In this document: positions 50,936 to 61,115 of the stretch, piece after piece | Position numbering within the stretch: the first letter of the stretch is position 1 | Layout of the letters: every line of letters starts with the position of its first letter | Source: Novisyntrophococcus fermenticellae | Lineage (GTDB): Bacteria > Bacillota > Clostridia > Lachnospirales > Lachnospiraceae | Direction of reading: 5' to 3' | Length of the DNA: 64,000 bases | NCBI RefSeq assembly: GCF_018866245.1 | Contig: NZ_CP076458.1 | Coordinates: forward strand, 310,001 to 374,000 | Notes under the pieces: model-generated | What the model was told of the DNA's origin: nothing | The model's database searches: none | What the model saw: the letters and a program-made list of their open reading frames with translations, nothing else | Program-made: the position numbers and the translations under genes

Positions 50936-51211
50936 GTGACTTTTATCAAGGGAAGACTTGATATGGGCGATGGGCTATCTATGTATGATATAGAGTTCTA
51001 CACCGCTGATACGGAGTATGACTATGAAATCAATGCGGCAACCGGTACTGTCCACAGCAGAAGCCATGAGTCCATTCCCCAAATATCCGGAACGAATGCA
51101 ACAGACAGTATTGGCACCTATATTGGTGTGGATCAGGCCAAAGAAAGCGCAGCGGAGCACGCAGGGGTGCCTGCATCGGAGGTGCCCTTTACGAAAGCAA
51201 TGACTGAATAA
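50936..51211 (+). pseudogene. PepSY-domain protein remnant
   Basis: Reads YDIEFYTADTEYDYEINAAT, then IGVDQAKESAAEHAGVPASE, the ends of two PepSY domains. The gene's N-terminus and signal peptide are missing and the frame is joined to the kinase remnant. Two-component systems are often followed by PepSY proteins, so this was one locus. Confidence 0.7.
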
Positions 51212-51236
51212 AGCAATAAAATATAAACAATAAGCC

Positions 51237-51300
51237 GCCGGCCTTAGCATTTAAAATGCAATTATGCACTTTAAATGGTAAGGCCGGCTTTTGTATTTTT
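51237..51300 (+). terminator. Long terminator after the PepSY remnant
   Basis: Stem GCCGGCCTTA / TAAGGCCGGC, extended after a one-base interruption by CATTTAAA / TTTAAATG, followed by TTTTGTATTTTT. Confidence 0.85.
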
Positions 51301-51446
51301 ACTTTATTGATTTTCCCACATTCGAAAAAATTCATGACATCAAAACGCCCATTTAGTACGAGCAAGAAGATTTACGTATGCGTACATGTTAGTCTGGCAT
51401 AAACTATACACTTTTTTTAAAGTAAAAAAACAAGGATAATGTGAGC

Positions 51447-51974
51447 ATGATACATAGAAGAAAAAAACACACAGAAAATAGAAATAGTTTCCGCTGTTTG
51501 TCTGCCGTTCTCGTTTTCTTTTTACTGATTTCTCTCGTGCCGGCTTCCGGACTTACGGCCGATGCGGCAGCTCCGCTGGACGATCCCATTGTCCTCGATG
51601 AAAGCGGAACAGCAACCGTTCGGCTGAGGCATGGGCAGAAGATGACTCTGGCGATTCCGCTGGGCTACAGACTTGAGATTCAGGAAATTCTGCCCCAGGG
51701 CAGCAGGTATACACCGTCTGTTCAGACGGACATAGGGGGTGTGGAGACGAATACATCGGGTACTCCGACAACCGGTTCGCAGGAAATCGACGATAACGCA
51801 GTTATCGCTTACGTCAATACCTTTGAAGCGATTGTTCCGACAGGCATAACACCGGAGGCGGATCCGATATGGGTTCTGCTTCTTTCCGCAGTGCTTCTGG
51901 CTTCGGCAGCCATCGTGCCGGCAGTGATCTGCAGACACAGACGGGGACCTGGTGTTCTGCTATCGCCTGGATAA
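51447..51974 (+). pseudogene. Truncated sortase-pilus pilin-like protein
   Basis: A signal peptide (LSAVLVFFLLISLVPASGLT) and a short beta-rich region are followed by AYVNTFEAIVPTGI and a C-terminal membrane helix with a basic tail (VLLLSAVLLASAAIVPAVIC then RHRR). This resembles the end of gram-positive pilins with collagen-adhesin-like domains. Most of the middle is missing, and the frame runs on into a signal peptidase fragment, so an internal and a 3' deletion are likely. Confidence 0.55.
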
Positions 51975-52232
51975 GAACTATGCCGCGCAGGATGCGCTTG
52001 TTTTGAAGATGAAAGGGCAGCTGCAGGTGCGCCGTGTGGTGGCTGCAGCAGGTGATACGGTGGATATCACAGAAGATGCTCTGATCATCAACGGTGCAGT
52101 CCAGCAGCGTATCAATTATTTGACCTTGGAGTACTGCAAATGTTTTATGGACTGCACATGTCTGCGTGGCACCTTTGCTGCAAAAGCCATCGTCCTCCAG
52201 GCAGCGGTTAATGCGGAGTTTTGTAATCTGTA
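51943..52232 (+). pseudogene. Signal peptidase I fragment (pilus-associated type)
   Basis: Reads GDLVFCYRLDKNYAAQDALV, then QVRRVVAAAGDTVDITEDAL and INGAVQQ. These are the second half of the signal peptidase I core including the RRVVAxxGD box. The part with the catalytic Ser is missing and the sequence loses homology after 52110. Overlaps the pilin remnant in another frame. Confidence 0.7.
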
Positions 52233-52344
52233 ATTTCATTTTACCTCACCTGCTCATCTTCATAATAATCAAACTGCACCTTCAAGGAACAGTATAGTTT
52301 GAAATTGGATGAGCGGCCTTGCCATGTACTCAATTGGACCTTTC

Positions 52345-52394
52345 ATGTACTCGATTTTTATTTTGCGTGGAATAGAAATAAAAATTGAGTACAT
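52345..52394 (+). repeat. 19-bp inverted repeat upstream of the ECF gene promoter
   Basis: ATGTACTCGATTTTTATTT (52345-52363) and its near-perfect complement (52376-52394, one G-U position), with 12 nt between. A third copy of the core, ATGTACTCAATT, lies at 52324-52335 in direct orientation. The array abuts the -35 box of the next promoter and looks like a regulator binding site. Confidence 0.6.
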
Positions 52395-52422
52395 TGAATC
52401 CACAGGCAAAAGGGAGTATAAT
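52394..52422 (+). promoter_or_regulatory. Promoter of the ECF S-component gene
   Basis: TTGAAT (52394-52399), 17 nt, TATAAT (52417-52422). The gene starts 45 nt downstream, after AGGGGGG. Confidence 0.7.
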
Positions 52423-52467
52423 AGAAACAGGCGGTATCGCCAGGAACAGGTTAGGGGGGTATAATTA

Positions 52468-52998
52468 ATGAGTAAGAATACATTGTGGGTTACACAGACA
52501 GCGGTCCTCGCTGCACTTTTGATTGTCATGCAGGCGGCAACGGCGGCTCTTGGAAATACGATTGTTACCGGCTCTATTGTCAATCTGATTTTAATAATCT
52601 CGGTGATGATTGCCGGCCTTTCATCCGGCCTGACAGTGGCTGTGATTTCTCCCATCTTTGCAAAACTTTTGGGGATTGGACCCTTGTGGCCCCTGATTCC
52701 CTTTATCATTGCCGGAAATATAGTTCTCGTTTTAATTTGGCATTTTCTTGGTAAACGCACCTTTGGAAAGCCAATTGTTGTATACATCATTACCCTTATC
52801 GCGGCGGCAGCCGGAAAATTTTTGATGCTATACATTGGAATTGTCCGGGTGGCTGTTCCGTATCTGCTTAATCTGCCGGAGCCACAAGCAGCAACAATAT
52901 CCGGCATGTTCTCAGTTCCTCAGCTGTTTACAGCTTTAATCGGCGGGACCATTGCTGCGGTAATACTTCCCTTGTTAAAGAAAGCTGTTAAAAATTAA
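52468..52998 (+). CDS. ECF transporter S component
   Basis: 176-residue membrane protein with about six hydrophobic segments and the Ala/Gly-rich membrane helix 1 (VTQTAVLAALLIVMQAATAA) that contacts the EcfT subunit. It binds a vitamin or related small molecule. No EcfA or EcfT genes are adjacent, so it would use the shared ECF module (group II). The ligand cannot be named from sequence and no known riboswitch is seen upstream. Confidence 0.82.
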   Translation: MSKNTLWVTQTAVLAALLIVMQAATAALGNTIVTGSIVNLILIISVMIAGLSSGLTVAVISPIFAKLLGIGPLWPLIPFIIAGNIVLVLIWHFLGKRTFGKPIVVYIITLIAAAAGKFLMLYIGIVRVAVPYLLNLPEPQAATISGMFSVPQLFTALIGGTIAAVILPLLKKAVKN

Positions 52999-53110
52999 AG
53001 CAATTTGGTTTGTTTTGCCTGGAATTTATCTTTGCTCAAACGAGAATTTTTATGAGCAGATGACAGGCTTTTTTCAGGTTGGATATATCCATTGAAAGGG
53101 GGCTGACGTA

Positions 53111-54262
53111 ATGAAATTTCTCCATATTGCAGACCTGCATATTGGCAAGCGGGTCAACGAATTTCGTATGATTGAGGATCAGAAGTGGATATTAAATCAG
53201 ATTTTGGATATAACGGATAAAGAAAAACCGGACGGTATCCTTATCGCCGGTGATGTTTATGATAAAAGCCAGCCTTCTGCGGAAGCGGTTGAACTTCTGG
53301 ATGATTTTCTGACAAAACTGACGGTTTATAAAAAGCCGGTTTTTATAGTCAGCGGAAACCATGATTCTCCGGAACGTCTGGGATTCGGGAGCCGTATTAT
53401 GCAGAAACATGGACTTTATATTGCGGGGGTATTTGATGGAACATTGCAAAAGATTACATTGGAGGATGATTACGGGCCTGTAAATATCTGCTTACTTCCA
53501 TTTTTAAAACCGGCGATGGTAAAGCCTTTCTTCGAACAGCCCATTGAGACCTATGATGGAGCAGTGCGTACCGTTCTTTCTGATGCGGAAATTGACAGGC
53601 AGCAGCGGAATATTCTTGTGGCTCATCAGTTTGTGAGCTATGCTGCACAGGAGCCGGAGCGTTCCGATTCAGAGACGCTCTCCATTGGAGGACTTGATAA
53701 CGTGGATGCTTCTGCTTTCGATGCTTTTGACTATGTGGCATTGGGACATCTGCACGGGCCTCAGCGAATAGGACGGGAGACTGTGCGTTATGCAGGTTCC
53801 CCTCTTAAATATTCTTTTTCTGAGGCACATCATCATAAATCGGCAGTTTTGGTGGAACTTCAGGAAAAGGGAAGTGTGAAGTTCAACCTTCTGCCCTTTC
53901 TGCCGCTGCATAATTTAAGGGAGATCAGGGGTCCGATGAAAGAACTGATTCGTGCAGGAAGGGAAGATTCCTCAGGCTCTGATGACTATATACATGCAAC
54001 GCTTACGGATGAAGAGGAAATCTATGATGCGATTGGCCAGATGAGGCAGGTTTATCCCAATTTGATGGTGCTGGATTTGGACAACAGCCGCAGCAGGAAG
54101 GCGCTCATATCACAGACTGCCGCTTCCCGCGATGATGCAGGAAAAAGACCGCTCGCGCTCTTCGGGGATTTTTACAGATTGCAGAATAACAAGGAGCTGG
54201 ATCCGGAACAATTGCGTGTTATGGAACAGATCTTTGAACAGGCAGGAGGGGAAAGCATTTGA
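53111..54262 (+). CDS. sbcD: Exonuclease subunit SbcD
   Basis: 383-residue metallophosphoesterase of the SbcCD (Mre11-like) nuclease that opens DNA hairpins and processes double-strand ends. Metal-binding motifs in order are ADLHIGK (D8, H10), AGDVYDKSQP, SGNHDSPERL and ALGHLHGPQ. The start follows GAAAGGGGG. Its TGA overlaps the TTG of sbcC. Confidence 0.95.
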   Translation: MKFLHIADLHIGKRVNEFRMIEDQKWILNQILDITDKEKPDGILIAGDVYDKSQPSAEAVELLDDFLTKLTVYKKPVFIVSGNHDSPERLGFGSRIMQKHGLYIAGVFDGTLQKITLEDDYGPVNICLLPFLKPAMVKPFFEQPIETYDGAVRTVLSDAEIDRQQRNILVAHQFVSYAAQEPERSDSETLSIGGLDNVDASAFDAFDYVALGHLHGPQRIGRETVRYAGSPLKYSFSEAHHHKSAVLVELQEKGSVKFNLLPFLPLHNLREIRGPMKELIRAGREDSSGSDDYIHATLTDEEEIYDAIGQMRQVYPNLMVLDLDNSRSRKALISQTAASRDDAGKRPLALFGDFYRLQNNKELDPEQLRVMEQIFEQAGGESI

Positions 54263-57200
54263 AGCCTTTATGTATAACCATGAGCGCTTTTGGACCTTAT
54301 GCTGATAAAACAGAGGTGGATTTGGAAGCATTTGGCGGACAAGGTTTGTTTCTCATTACCGGAGATACCGGGGCAGGCAAGACAACAATCTTTGATGCTG
54401 TTGCATTTGCGTTGTTTGGCGAGGCAAGCGGTTCCACCAGAACCGTGGATACACTGCGAAGTGATTTTGCCGATGTATCTGTTAAAACTTATGTGGAACT
54501 TAAGTTTCTGCATCGGAATAAGATATATTTGATTAGAAGAAATCCCAGGTATGAACGTCCCAAAAAGAATGGGGACGGATTCACTACAGAGAGTGCGGAC
54601 GCTGTTCTGACACTGCCTGATGGAGCGGTAATCACTGGATTTCGCGAAGTTTCCGCCAGGATTGTTGAGCTTCTGGGGATTACATGCCGTCAGTTTAAGC
54701 AGATTGTTATGATTGCACAAGGAGAATTTCTTCAGCTTCTGCTTGCAGACAGCAAGGAGAGAGGGGATATTTTTCGGCGTGTGTTTGACACAGAGCTTTA
54801 CCAGACTGCCGGACACCTGTTAAAGGATAGAGAACGGGAAGCCAGAAGAAAATGTGATGATGCGGAAAAAAGTATTTTACAATATTTTTCCGGAATTTTC
54901 TGCCCGGATGATGCGAAAGGGCAGCAGCTATTCCATAAACTCGAAGAAGCAACCATCCATGCAGCAGCTGAAATCCATACCGATTTACAGACGGTTGTCT
55001 CTGCAGACCGTAATTGTCTGGAGAAGCGAAAGCAGGAGGCGGAACATCTGGACGAAAAACTGGCTGCCGGGATAACCGCTTTAGAACAGGCCCATGCGGT
55101 TAACCGGCTGTTCCGTGATTTGGAAACAGCGGGGAGCAGAAAAACGAAACTTTTGGAAAGGCAGACCGGGCAGATTGAGGTGCAGAAGGAACTGCAGCAG
55201 GCCGAGCAGGCACTTTATCTTATTCTTCCGTTAGAGAAGGATTTTCTGCGCGAACAGGAGAACGGAAAAAAACTGATACAGAGGATTTCCGGCCTGGAGG
55301 AAGAGATACATATGCAGACGGAAAAGTTAAAAATCGCTGAGGAAGCCTATCTGTATGAGCTTGCGAAGAATCCGGAACGTGAACGCCTGGCTTCCGAGGT
55401 GTCGCACCTTACAAAATCCCTGCCTCGGTATGCCCATGCGGAACAACTGAAAAAGGAAGTGACACGTCTGTCAGACAGCCAGAAGAAAATACAGGAAGAA
55501 CTTGATGTGCTCCATCAGCAAAAGGAGGATTCTCTTGAAAAAAGAAAGAAACTCGAAGGGGAACTGGAAAAGCTGGAAGGGCTGGAACTGAAGCTGGCTG
55601 CGTGCGGGCAGGAAGCAAAGCAGATGGATGCCTTACAGACAGCACTGGAAGGTCTGAAGGAGGATTTTGACGGGGTTTTCTCCATGAAGAAGGAAAGCGA
55701 AGAACTGCAGAAAAGTTTTTTACAGCTGCAGGCAGCCTTTGAGTCGGATAACCGAAGCTATATGGAACATGAAATTGCATTTTTCCGTGAGCAGGCAGGA
55801 CTTATGGCGGAAGGTCTAAAAGAAGGGGAACCATGCCCGGTATGCGGTTCAACCGTGCACCCCGATAAAGCGAAAACTTCTGCAGGAGCGCCCAGTGAGG
55901 CAAAGCTAAATACGCTTAAGCAAACCGCAGAACGTTCCCGCCAGAAAATGCAGCGAATCAGCGAACAGGTTAAAGCAAAGCTGGCAGAAATACAGTTTGC
56001 AGAGAAACATCTGGAGCAAAGAGCCAGTATGCATTTTTCTGATATATCCAAAGACGTCCTTCTCTTGCAGCTGCCAAAACTTACTGCGGCCGCACTTGCC
56101 GGGTGTCTGGAGCGCAGGGAAGCGAATAAGGCAGAAATAGAAGGGCTGGAGAAAAAAGTATCCTTTAAAATACGTTGCGGGGAGCAGATAGATGCACTGG
56201 AATCGGCTATTCTGGGGGTACAGGAGAGAACCGGATTCCTGGAACAAGAAAAGATCCTTCTTCTTTCAGAGCTGTCTTCGAAAACCGGGGAACTAAAAAG
56301 TCTTCAGGATTCACTCACCTATGAAGACCGGGAGAAGGCAATGGCAGCCATCCAAGCATGGACCCGCGAGCTGGAAGGGTTAAAGGAATCCCTTAGCCGG
56401 TCGGAATCTGAATTTTATACGGTTCAAAACGGACGGAACAGAAATCAGGCACTTCTGCTTGAGCACCAGGAAAGACAGGTGCAAAGCAGTGAGATGGAGC
56501 GTCAGGCAAGACAGGCATTTCTGGATAAGATTGTTTTTTGCGGATTTACAGATGAAGGAGCTTATCATCATGCAATGAAAACACAGGATGAAATCGATGA
56601 ATTAAAATCTATGATTCATGAATATCAGGATGCTGTAAAGGCTAATGAACAAGATCTTGGGCGGCTTATGCATGAGACAGAAGGGAAGAAAAAACAGAAT
56701 ATCGAACAGCTTGAGGCGGAGCGCGACTGTCTAAGCCGGGAAAAAAAGAATATAGAAGAAATCATTTCGAAGATCACCTTGCGTTTGGGTACAAATGAAC
56801 CGATTGAAAAGGCATTGGGCAGGATCCTTGCAGATTTTTCAAATAATCAGCAGGAATATCTTCTTGTAAGTAATCTGTCTAAGACAGCAAATGGCGAACT
56901 ACCCGGAAAGCAAAAATTAGCTTTTGAACAGTATGTACAGGCAGCCTATTTTCAGCAGATTCTGGCGGAGGCAAACAAACGATTAAGAGGTATGACAAAC
57001 AGCCGCTACGAATTGCGGCGCCGGGAGAATGCTGCGGATATGCGCTCTCAGACGGGACTGGAAATCGAAGTCCTGGATCAGTATACGGGACGGATACGTT
57101 CTGTAAAATCCCTCTCCGGCGGGGAATCATTTAAAGCGTCACTTTGCCTGGCTCTGGGACTTTCAGATGTAATCCAAAGCTATGCCGGAGGCGTGGAGAT

Positions 57201-57402
57201 TGATACGCTGTTTATTGATGAAGGTTTTGGAGCATTGGATGCCGAATCTCTGGAACAGGCAATCCAAACGCTGGCAGGACTTGCTTCCGGTAACCGGCTG
57301 GTAGGCATCATCTCACATGTCAGCGAATTAAAGGAGCGGATCGACCGGCAGATTCAGATTACCAAAAGTAATCATGGAAGCAGCATTCACAGAACCGTTT
57401 AA
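54259..57402 (+). CDS. sbcC: Exonuclease subunit SbcC
   Basis: 1047-residue SMC-like ATPase (Rad50-like). Walker A is GDTGAGKTT near residue 34, and two long coiled coils flank the zinc hook CPVC (Cys 526 and 529). The C-terminal half has signature LSGGESFKASLCLALGLSD and Walker B TLFIDEGFGALD. TTG start overlapping the sbcD stop, with AGGAGGGG upstream. Full length. Confidence 0.95.
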   Translation: MKPLCITMSAFGPYADKTEVDLEAFGGQGLFLITGDTGAGKTTIFDAVAFALFGEASGSTRTVDTLRSDFADVSVKTYVELKFLHRNKIYLIRRNPRYERPKKNGDGFTTESADAVLTLPDGAVITGFREVSARIVELLGITCRQFKQIVMIAQGEFLQLLLADSKERGDIFRRVFDTELYQTAGHLLKDREREARRKCDDAEKSILQYFSGIFCPDDAKGQQLFHKLEEATIHAAAEIHTDLQTVVSADRNCLEKRKQEAEHLDEKLAAGITALEQAHAVNRLFRDLETAGSRKTKLLERQTGQIEVQKELQQAEQALYLILPLEKDFLREQENGKKLIQRISGLEEEIHMQTEKLKIAEEAYLYELAKNPERERLASEVSHLTKSLPRYAHAEQLKKEVTRLSDSQKKIQEELDVLHQQKEDSLEKRKKLEGELEKLEGLELKLAACGQEAKQMDALQTALEGLKEDFDGVFSMKKESEELQKSFLQLQAAFESDNRSYMEHEIAFFREQAGLMAEGLKEGEPCPVCGSTVHPDKAKTSAGAPSEAKLNTLKQTAERSRQKMQRISEQVKAKLAEIQFAEKHLEQRASMHFSDISKDVLLLQLPKLTAAALAGCLERREANKAEIEGLEKKVSFKIRCGEQIDALESAILGVQERTGFLEQEKILLLSELSSKTGELKSLQDSLTYEDREKAMAAIQAWTRELEGLKESLSRSESEFYTVQNGRNRNQALLLEHQERQVQSSEMERQARQAFLDKIVFCGFTDEGAYHHAMKTQDEIDELKSMIHEYQDAVKANEQDLGRLMHETEGKKKQNIEQLEAERDCLSREKKNIEEIISKITLRLGTNEPIEKALGRILADFSNNQQEYLLVSNLSKTANGELPGKQKLAFEQYVQAAYFQQILAEANKRLRGMTNSRYELRRRENAADMRSQTGLEIEVLDQYTGRIRSVKSLSGGESFKASLCLALGLSDVIQSYAGGVEIDTLFIDEGFGALDAESLEQAIQTLAGLASGNRLVGIISHVSELKERIDRQIQITKSNHGSSIHRTV

Positions 57403-57409
57403 CCAAAAT

Positions 57410-57444
57410 AAGGGGCCCGCAGTCTGAAACCCTGTGAGCCCCTT
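57410..57444. terminator. Bidirectional terminator between sbcC and sod
   Basis: Stem AAGGGGC / GCCCCTT with inner GCAG / CTGT pairing, and T-rich on the plus-strand side, between convergent sbcC and sod. Confidence 0.75.
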
Positions 57445-57448
57445 TTCT

Positions 57449-58075
57449 TTAAGCCAGATTACTGTCTTTTACACGTTCATAATTATCCGCTACAGCCTTC
57501 CAGTCGATAACATTATAAAATGCTTTCACATAGTCGGCACGGACATTTTTATATTTCAGATAATAAGCATGTTCCCAGACATCAATTCCCAGAATCGGAA
57601 CATATCCCCAGTCCTCCATCAGAGGATTATCCTGGTTGGGACTGGAGGAGAGCCTGAGTCTCCCATCGGAGTTGGCAGACAGCCAGGCCCATCCGGAGCC
57701 AAACTGGCCGACAGCCAGGCTGCTCAGCTTTTCCTGGAAAGCTGAAAAACTTCCAAACTCATCATGGATCAGATTTGCAAAGGCACCTGCGGGTTCTCCG
57801 CCGCCATTCGGGCTGATGGTGGAGAAATAAAGATTGTGGTTAAAGAATCCACCGCCGTTGTTCCGGAGGGTCTGGCGTAATGAATTGTCCTTAATATCCC
57901 ACAGTGAGGATAATAAGTTTTCAATATTTTTATCCATACCCGCCTTTGCCACTGCGTCGTTCAGATTTTTGGTGTAAGTGGCGTGGTGTTTGGAGTAGTG
58001 GGTTTCCATCGTCAGCGCATCGATATGCGGATCCAGTGCATCATAGGAATAGGGTAGTTTATATTGTGTATACAT
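57449..58075 (-). CDS. sodA: Fe/Mn superoxide dismutase
   Basis: 208-residue enzyme that converts superoxide to peroxide and oxygen. Metal ligands are visible as His in METHYSKHHATY, His in GGGFFNHNLYF, and Asp and His in IDVWEHAYYLKY. Metal type cannot be decided from sequence. It has a strong promoter at 58141-58169 and AGGAGG 5 to 12 nt before the ATG. It is monocistronic. Confidence 0.94.
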   Translation of the reverse strand: MYTQYKLPYSYDALDPHIDALTMETHYSKHHATYTKNLNDAVAKAGMDKNIENLLSSLWDIKDNSLRQTLRNNGGGFFNHNLYFSTISPNGGGEPAGAFANLIHDEFGSFSAFQEKLSSLAVGQFGSGWAWLSANSDGRLRLSSSPNQDNPLMEDWGYVPILGIDVWEHAYYLKYKNVRADYVKAFYNVIDWKAVADNYERVKDSNLA

Positions 58076-58140
58076 AAAGATACCTCCTTAATTTCAGGTA
58101 TTTCCATTAATGGTTAGTTAAGACTAACGTCTATAAGAGA

Positions 58141-58169
58141 ATTATACCCATATATACTAAATATGTCAA
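58141..58169 (-). promoter_or_regulatory. sod promoter
   Basis: On the minus strand TTGACA (58164-58169), 17 nt, TATAAT (58141-58146). Near-consensus. An inverted pair GTTAGTTAAGACTAAC lies between it and the gene (58112-58128) and could bind a regulator. Confidence 0.8.
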
Positions 58170-58334
58170 GTATCTTTTTTCCTAATCAGAATTGAGCTGC
58201 TGGCTGAACTGTTACATTTCAGATATATACTGGCATAATTCGCTATATTTTCCTGAGAATAATGGTTGAGATGCTATTTAGCTTTTGATATAATGAGCTT
58301 TGGAGTCTATTAAGAAGATTATCAGGAGGAGAAA

Positions 58335-58826
58335 ATGAACATTAAACAGGAAATCAGCCCGAAAAAAGTACAGGCGGATGCTGAAAAAAACTTTAGAGAC
58401 GGATATTTTTGCTGCGAGGCACTTGTAGCGGCAATCCGGGATAATTTCGAACTGGATGTACCGGAGGAGGTAATTGCGATGGCCTCAGGTATGGCAGTAG
58501 GCGCAGGACGTTCCGGCTGTATGTGCGGAGCACTGAATGGAGGGATTCTTGCTTTGGGGTTATTTTTTGGCAGAACCGAAAAGAAGGGACCTGGAGACCC
58601 AAAGGTTCAAAAGTGTATGAAACTCACGAATGAACTGCATGACTGGTTCAAAAAGGAAAATGGAAAAAATGCTGTCTGTTGCCGTATATTGACAAAGGAA
58701 TTTGATATGGGAAAAGGTGAGCATAAGGAGCAGTGCATTCATTTCACAGGATTATGTGCATGGAAGGTTGCGGATATTATCATTCGCGAACTGGGCCTTC
58801 TTAATCTGGATGTCCAAGGTGCATGA
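58335..58826 (+). CDS. C_GCAxxG_C_C family redox protein
   Basis: 163 residues with the family cysteine pattern: FCCEALVAAI, then GRSGCMCGALNGGILALG, then VCCRILT and QCIHFTGLCAWKVADII. These proteins bind a metal or cluster and accompany oxidoreductases or transporters; exact function unknown. AGGAGG lies before the ATG. The TDT transporter gene follows 28 nt later on the same strand, so the two are probably co-transcribed. Confidence 0.88.
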   Translation: MNIKQEISPKKVQADAEKNFRDGYFCCEALVAAIRDNFELDVPEEVIAMASGMAVGAGRSGCMCGALNGGILALGLFFGRTEKKGPGDPKVQKCMKLTNELHDWFKKENGKNAVCCRILTKEFDMGKGEHKEQCIHFTGLCAWKVADIIIRELGLLNLDVQGA

Positions 58827-58854
58827 ATTACAGAAGAACGGGGAGAAAGACGAG

Positions 58855-59772
58855 ATGAAAGATACAATTAAGAAAGTGCCGATACCGCTTTGCGGTGTTA
58901 TGCTGGGTATGGCTGCCCTTGGAAATCTATTACAAAGCTATTCAGAAGGGGCGCGCTATGTATGCGGAGGCGTGGCAGGCATTTTACTGGTGCTGATTCT
59001 TCTAAAGGTGATTATGTTTCCTGAAATGATAAGGGATGATTTGAAAAATCCAATTATGGCAAGCATAGCGGGGACATTTCCCATGGCACTTATGTTGCTT
59101 AGTGTTTATGCAAAACCGCTGATTGGGCAAGCGGCATATTACATATGGATACTTGCGATTTTACTTCATATTGCTCTGATGATTTATTTTACGGTGAAAT
59201 TTGTCTTCCGGCTGCAGATGCCAAAGGTATTTGCGAGTTATTACATTATATATATAGGAATAGTGGTCGGATCTATTACGGCACCGGCGTATGAAAAACA
59301 GGGAATCGGTACCGCATTGTTCTGGTTTGGGTTTGCTGCGTTACTTGTGCTTTTCGTCCTGGTCACGATCCGCTATATAAAATATAAGGAAGTCCAGGAA
59401 CCTGCCAAACCCCTTATCTGTATCTATGCGGCACCGGTAAGTCTTTGCGTTGCGGGATATGTTCAGTCGGTGACACCTAAGTCATATGCCCTTTTGGTGG
59501 GGATGTATGTTGCAGCCTGTATTCTGTATATATTCGCTTTCGTAAAGGCAGTCGGGTATCTAAAACTGCCGTTTTATCCAAGTTACTCTGCGTTCACTTT
59601 TCCATTTGTAATCAGTGCAATTGCCTCAAAGCAGACGATGGCATGCCTGGCAAATATGGGACGCCCGCTTTTTGCATTACAGTATATCGTGCTGTTTGAG
59701 ACGATTGCAGCAGCCGTGATGGTGATCTACACACTGATTAGGTTTGGAAAGTTTATTTTAGGGAAAGCTTAG
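58855..59772 (+). CDS. TDT-family (TehA/SLAC1-like) transporter
   Basis: 305-residue membrane protein with ten hydrophobic segments and the TDT start VPIPLCGVMLGMAALGNLLQ. The family includes tellurite-resistance TehA, sulfite and C4-dicarboxylate carriers; the substrate is not clear. ATG at 58855 follows GGGGAG; the longer frame starting within the previous gene is rejected. Confidence 0.85.
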   Translation: MKDTIKKVPIPLCGVMLGMAALGNLLQSYSEGARYVCGGVAGILLVLILLKVIMFPEMIRDDLKNPIMASIAGTFPMALMLLSVYAKPLIGQAAYYIWILAILLHIALMIYFTVKFVFRLQMPKVFASYYIIYIGIVVGSITAPAYEKQGIGTALFWFGFAALLVLFVLVTIRYIKYKEVQEPAKPLICIYAAPVSLCVAGYVQSVTPKSYALLVGMYVAACILYIFAFVKAVGYLKLPFYPSYSAFTFPFVISAIASKQTMACLANMGRPLFALQYIVLFETIAAAVMVIYTLIRFGKFILGKA

Positions 59773-59796
59773 ATAAAAGCCGCGTTGAAAAATGGC

Positions 59797-59825
59797 TTGA
59801 CTTTTCTGTTTTGTGAGGCTATAAT
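59797..59825 (+). promoter_or_regulatory. Promoter of the str operon
   Basis: TTGACT (59797-59802), 17 nt, TATAAT (59820-59825), 105 nt before rpsL. A GC-rich hairpin (CCCGCGGGAAGCGG region near 59891) lies in the leader. Confidence 0.8.
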
Positions 59826-59929
59826 GTGTAAGCGTGCATTTATGGATATTTTTTTGTGCGCAATTTTATATGAGATAAAGCAACCGAGACCCCGCGGGAA
59901 GCGGAGATTCTATCAGGAGGTGAATTGGA

Positions 59930-60346
59930 ATGCCAACATTTAATCAGTTAGTAAGAAAAGGACGTCAGACTTCCGTAAAAAAATCTGATGCACCGGCTCT
60001 TCAGAAAAACTTTAACTCTCTTCAGAAAAAGACATCAGATATGTCTTCACCACAGAAGCGTGGCGTATGTACAGCAGTTAAGACAGCAACCCCTAAGAAG
60101 CCGAACTCAGCCCTTAGAAAAATTGCCAGAGTTCGTCTCTCCAATGGTATTGAAGTGACAAGCTATATTCCGGGTGAAGGACATAATCTTCAGGAGCATA
60201 GTGTTGTTCTGATCCGTGGAGGAAGAGTTAAGGACCTGCCAGGTACAAGATATCACATTATCCGTGGTACACTGGATACAGCAGGTGTCGCTAACAGAAA
60301 ACAGGCCCGTTCCAAATACGGCGCAAAGAGACCTAAAAGCAAATAA
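59930..60346 (+). CDS. rpsL: 30S ribosomal protein S12
   Basis: 138 residues, the Firmicutes-length form with about 14 extra residues compared with E. coli near positions 18-38. Decoding-centre motifs [11 protein letters not shown] and GGRVKDLPG are both wild type, with Lys at the positions whose change gives streptomycin resistance. AGGAGGTG lies before the ATG. First gene of the str operon. Confidence 0.97.
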   Translation: MPTFNQLVRKGRQTSVKKSDAPALQKNFNSLQKKTSDMSSPQKRGVCTAVKTATPKKPNSALRKIARVRLSNGIEVTSYIPGEGHNLQEHSVVLIRGGRVKDLPGTRYHIIRGTLDTAGVANRKQARSKYGAKRPKSK

Positions 60347-60483
60347 GTTGTAAACAAAAGACTTAAGGTCTTGTGAGGTTTGCTGAAGAAGCAATACTGA
60401 TTAAAAGATTCGAAGTTATCTAGTATCACAGATATCTATGGTTGTACGGTATTCCTTAACCTTTCACGGTTGCAGGTTAATAG

Positions 60484-61032
<549 letters not shown>

Positions 61033-61115
61033 TCTGCTGCAGGTCTTAGGTGAGAAGGATTTGAGCTGTTGTCAAATTCTGATCGCAGTTTAGACTAAAA
61101 CAGGAGGAAAATATT

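Noticed and set aside
51952..52233. Intact 93-residue protein
   Set aside because: It begins inside the signal peptidase I fold without the catalytic half and loses homology after 52110; treated as a fragment.
59881..59929. Known ribosomal-protein leader motif before rpsL
   Set aside because: Only a short GC-rich hairpin is visible and I could not match it to a named leader class.
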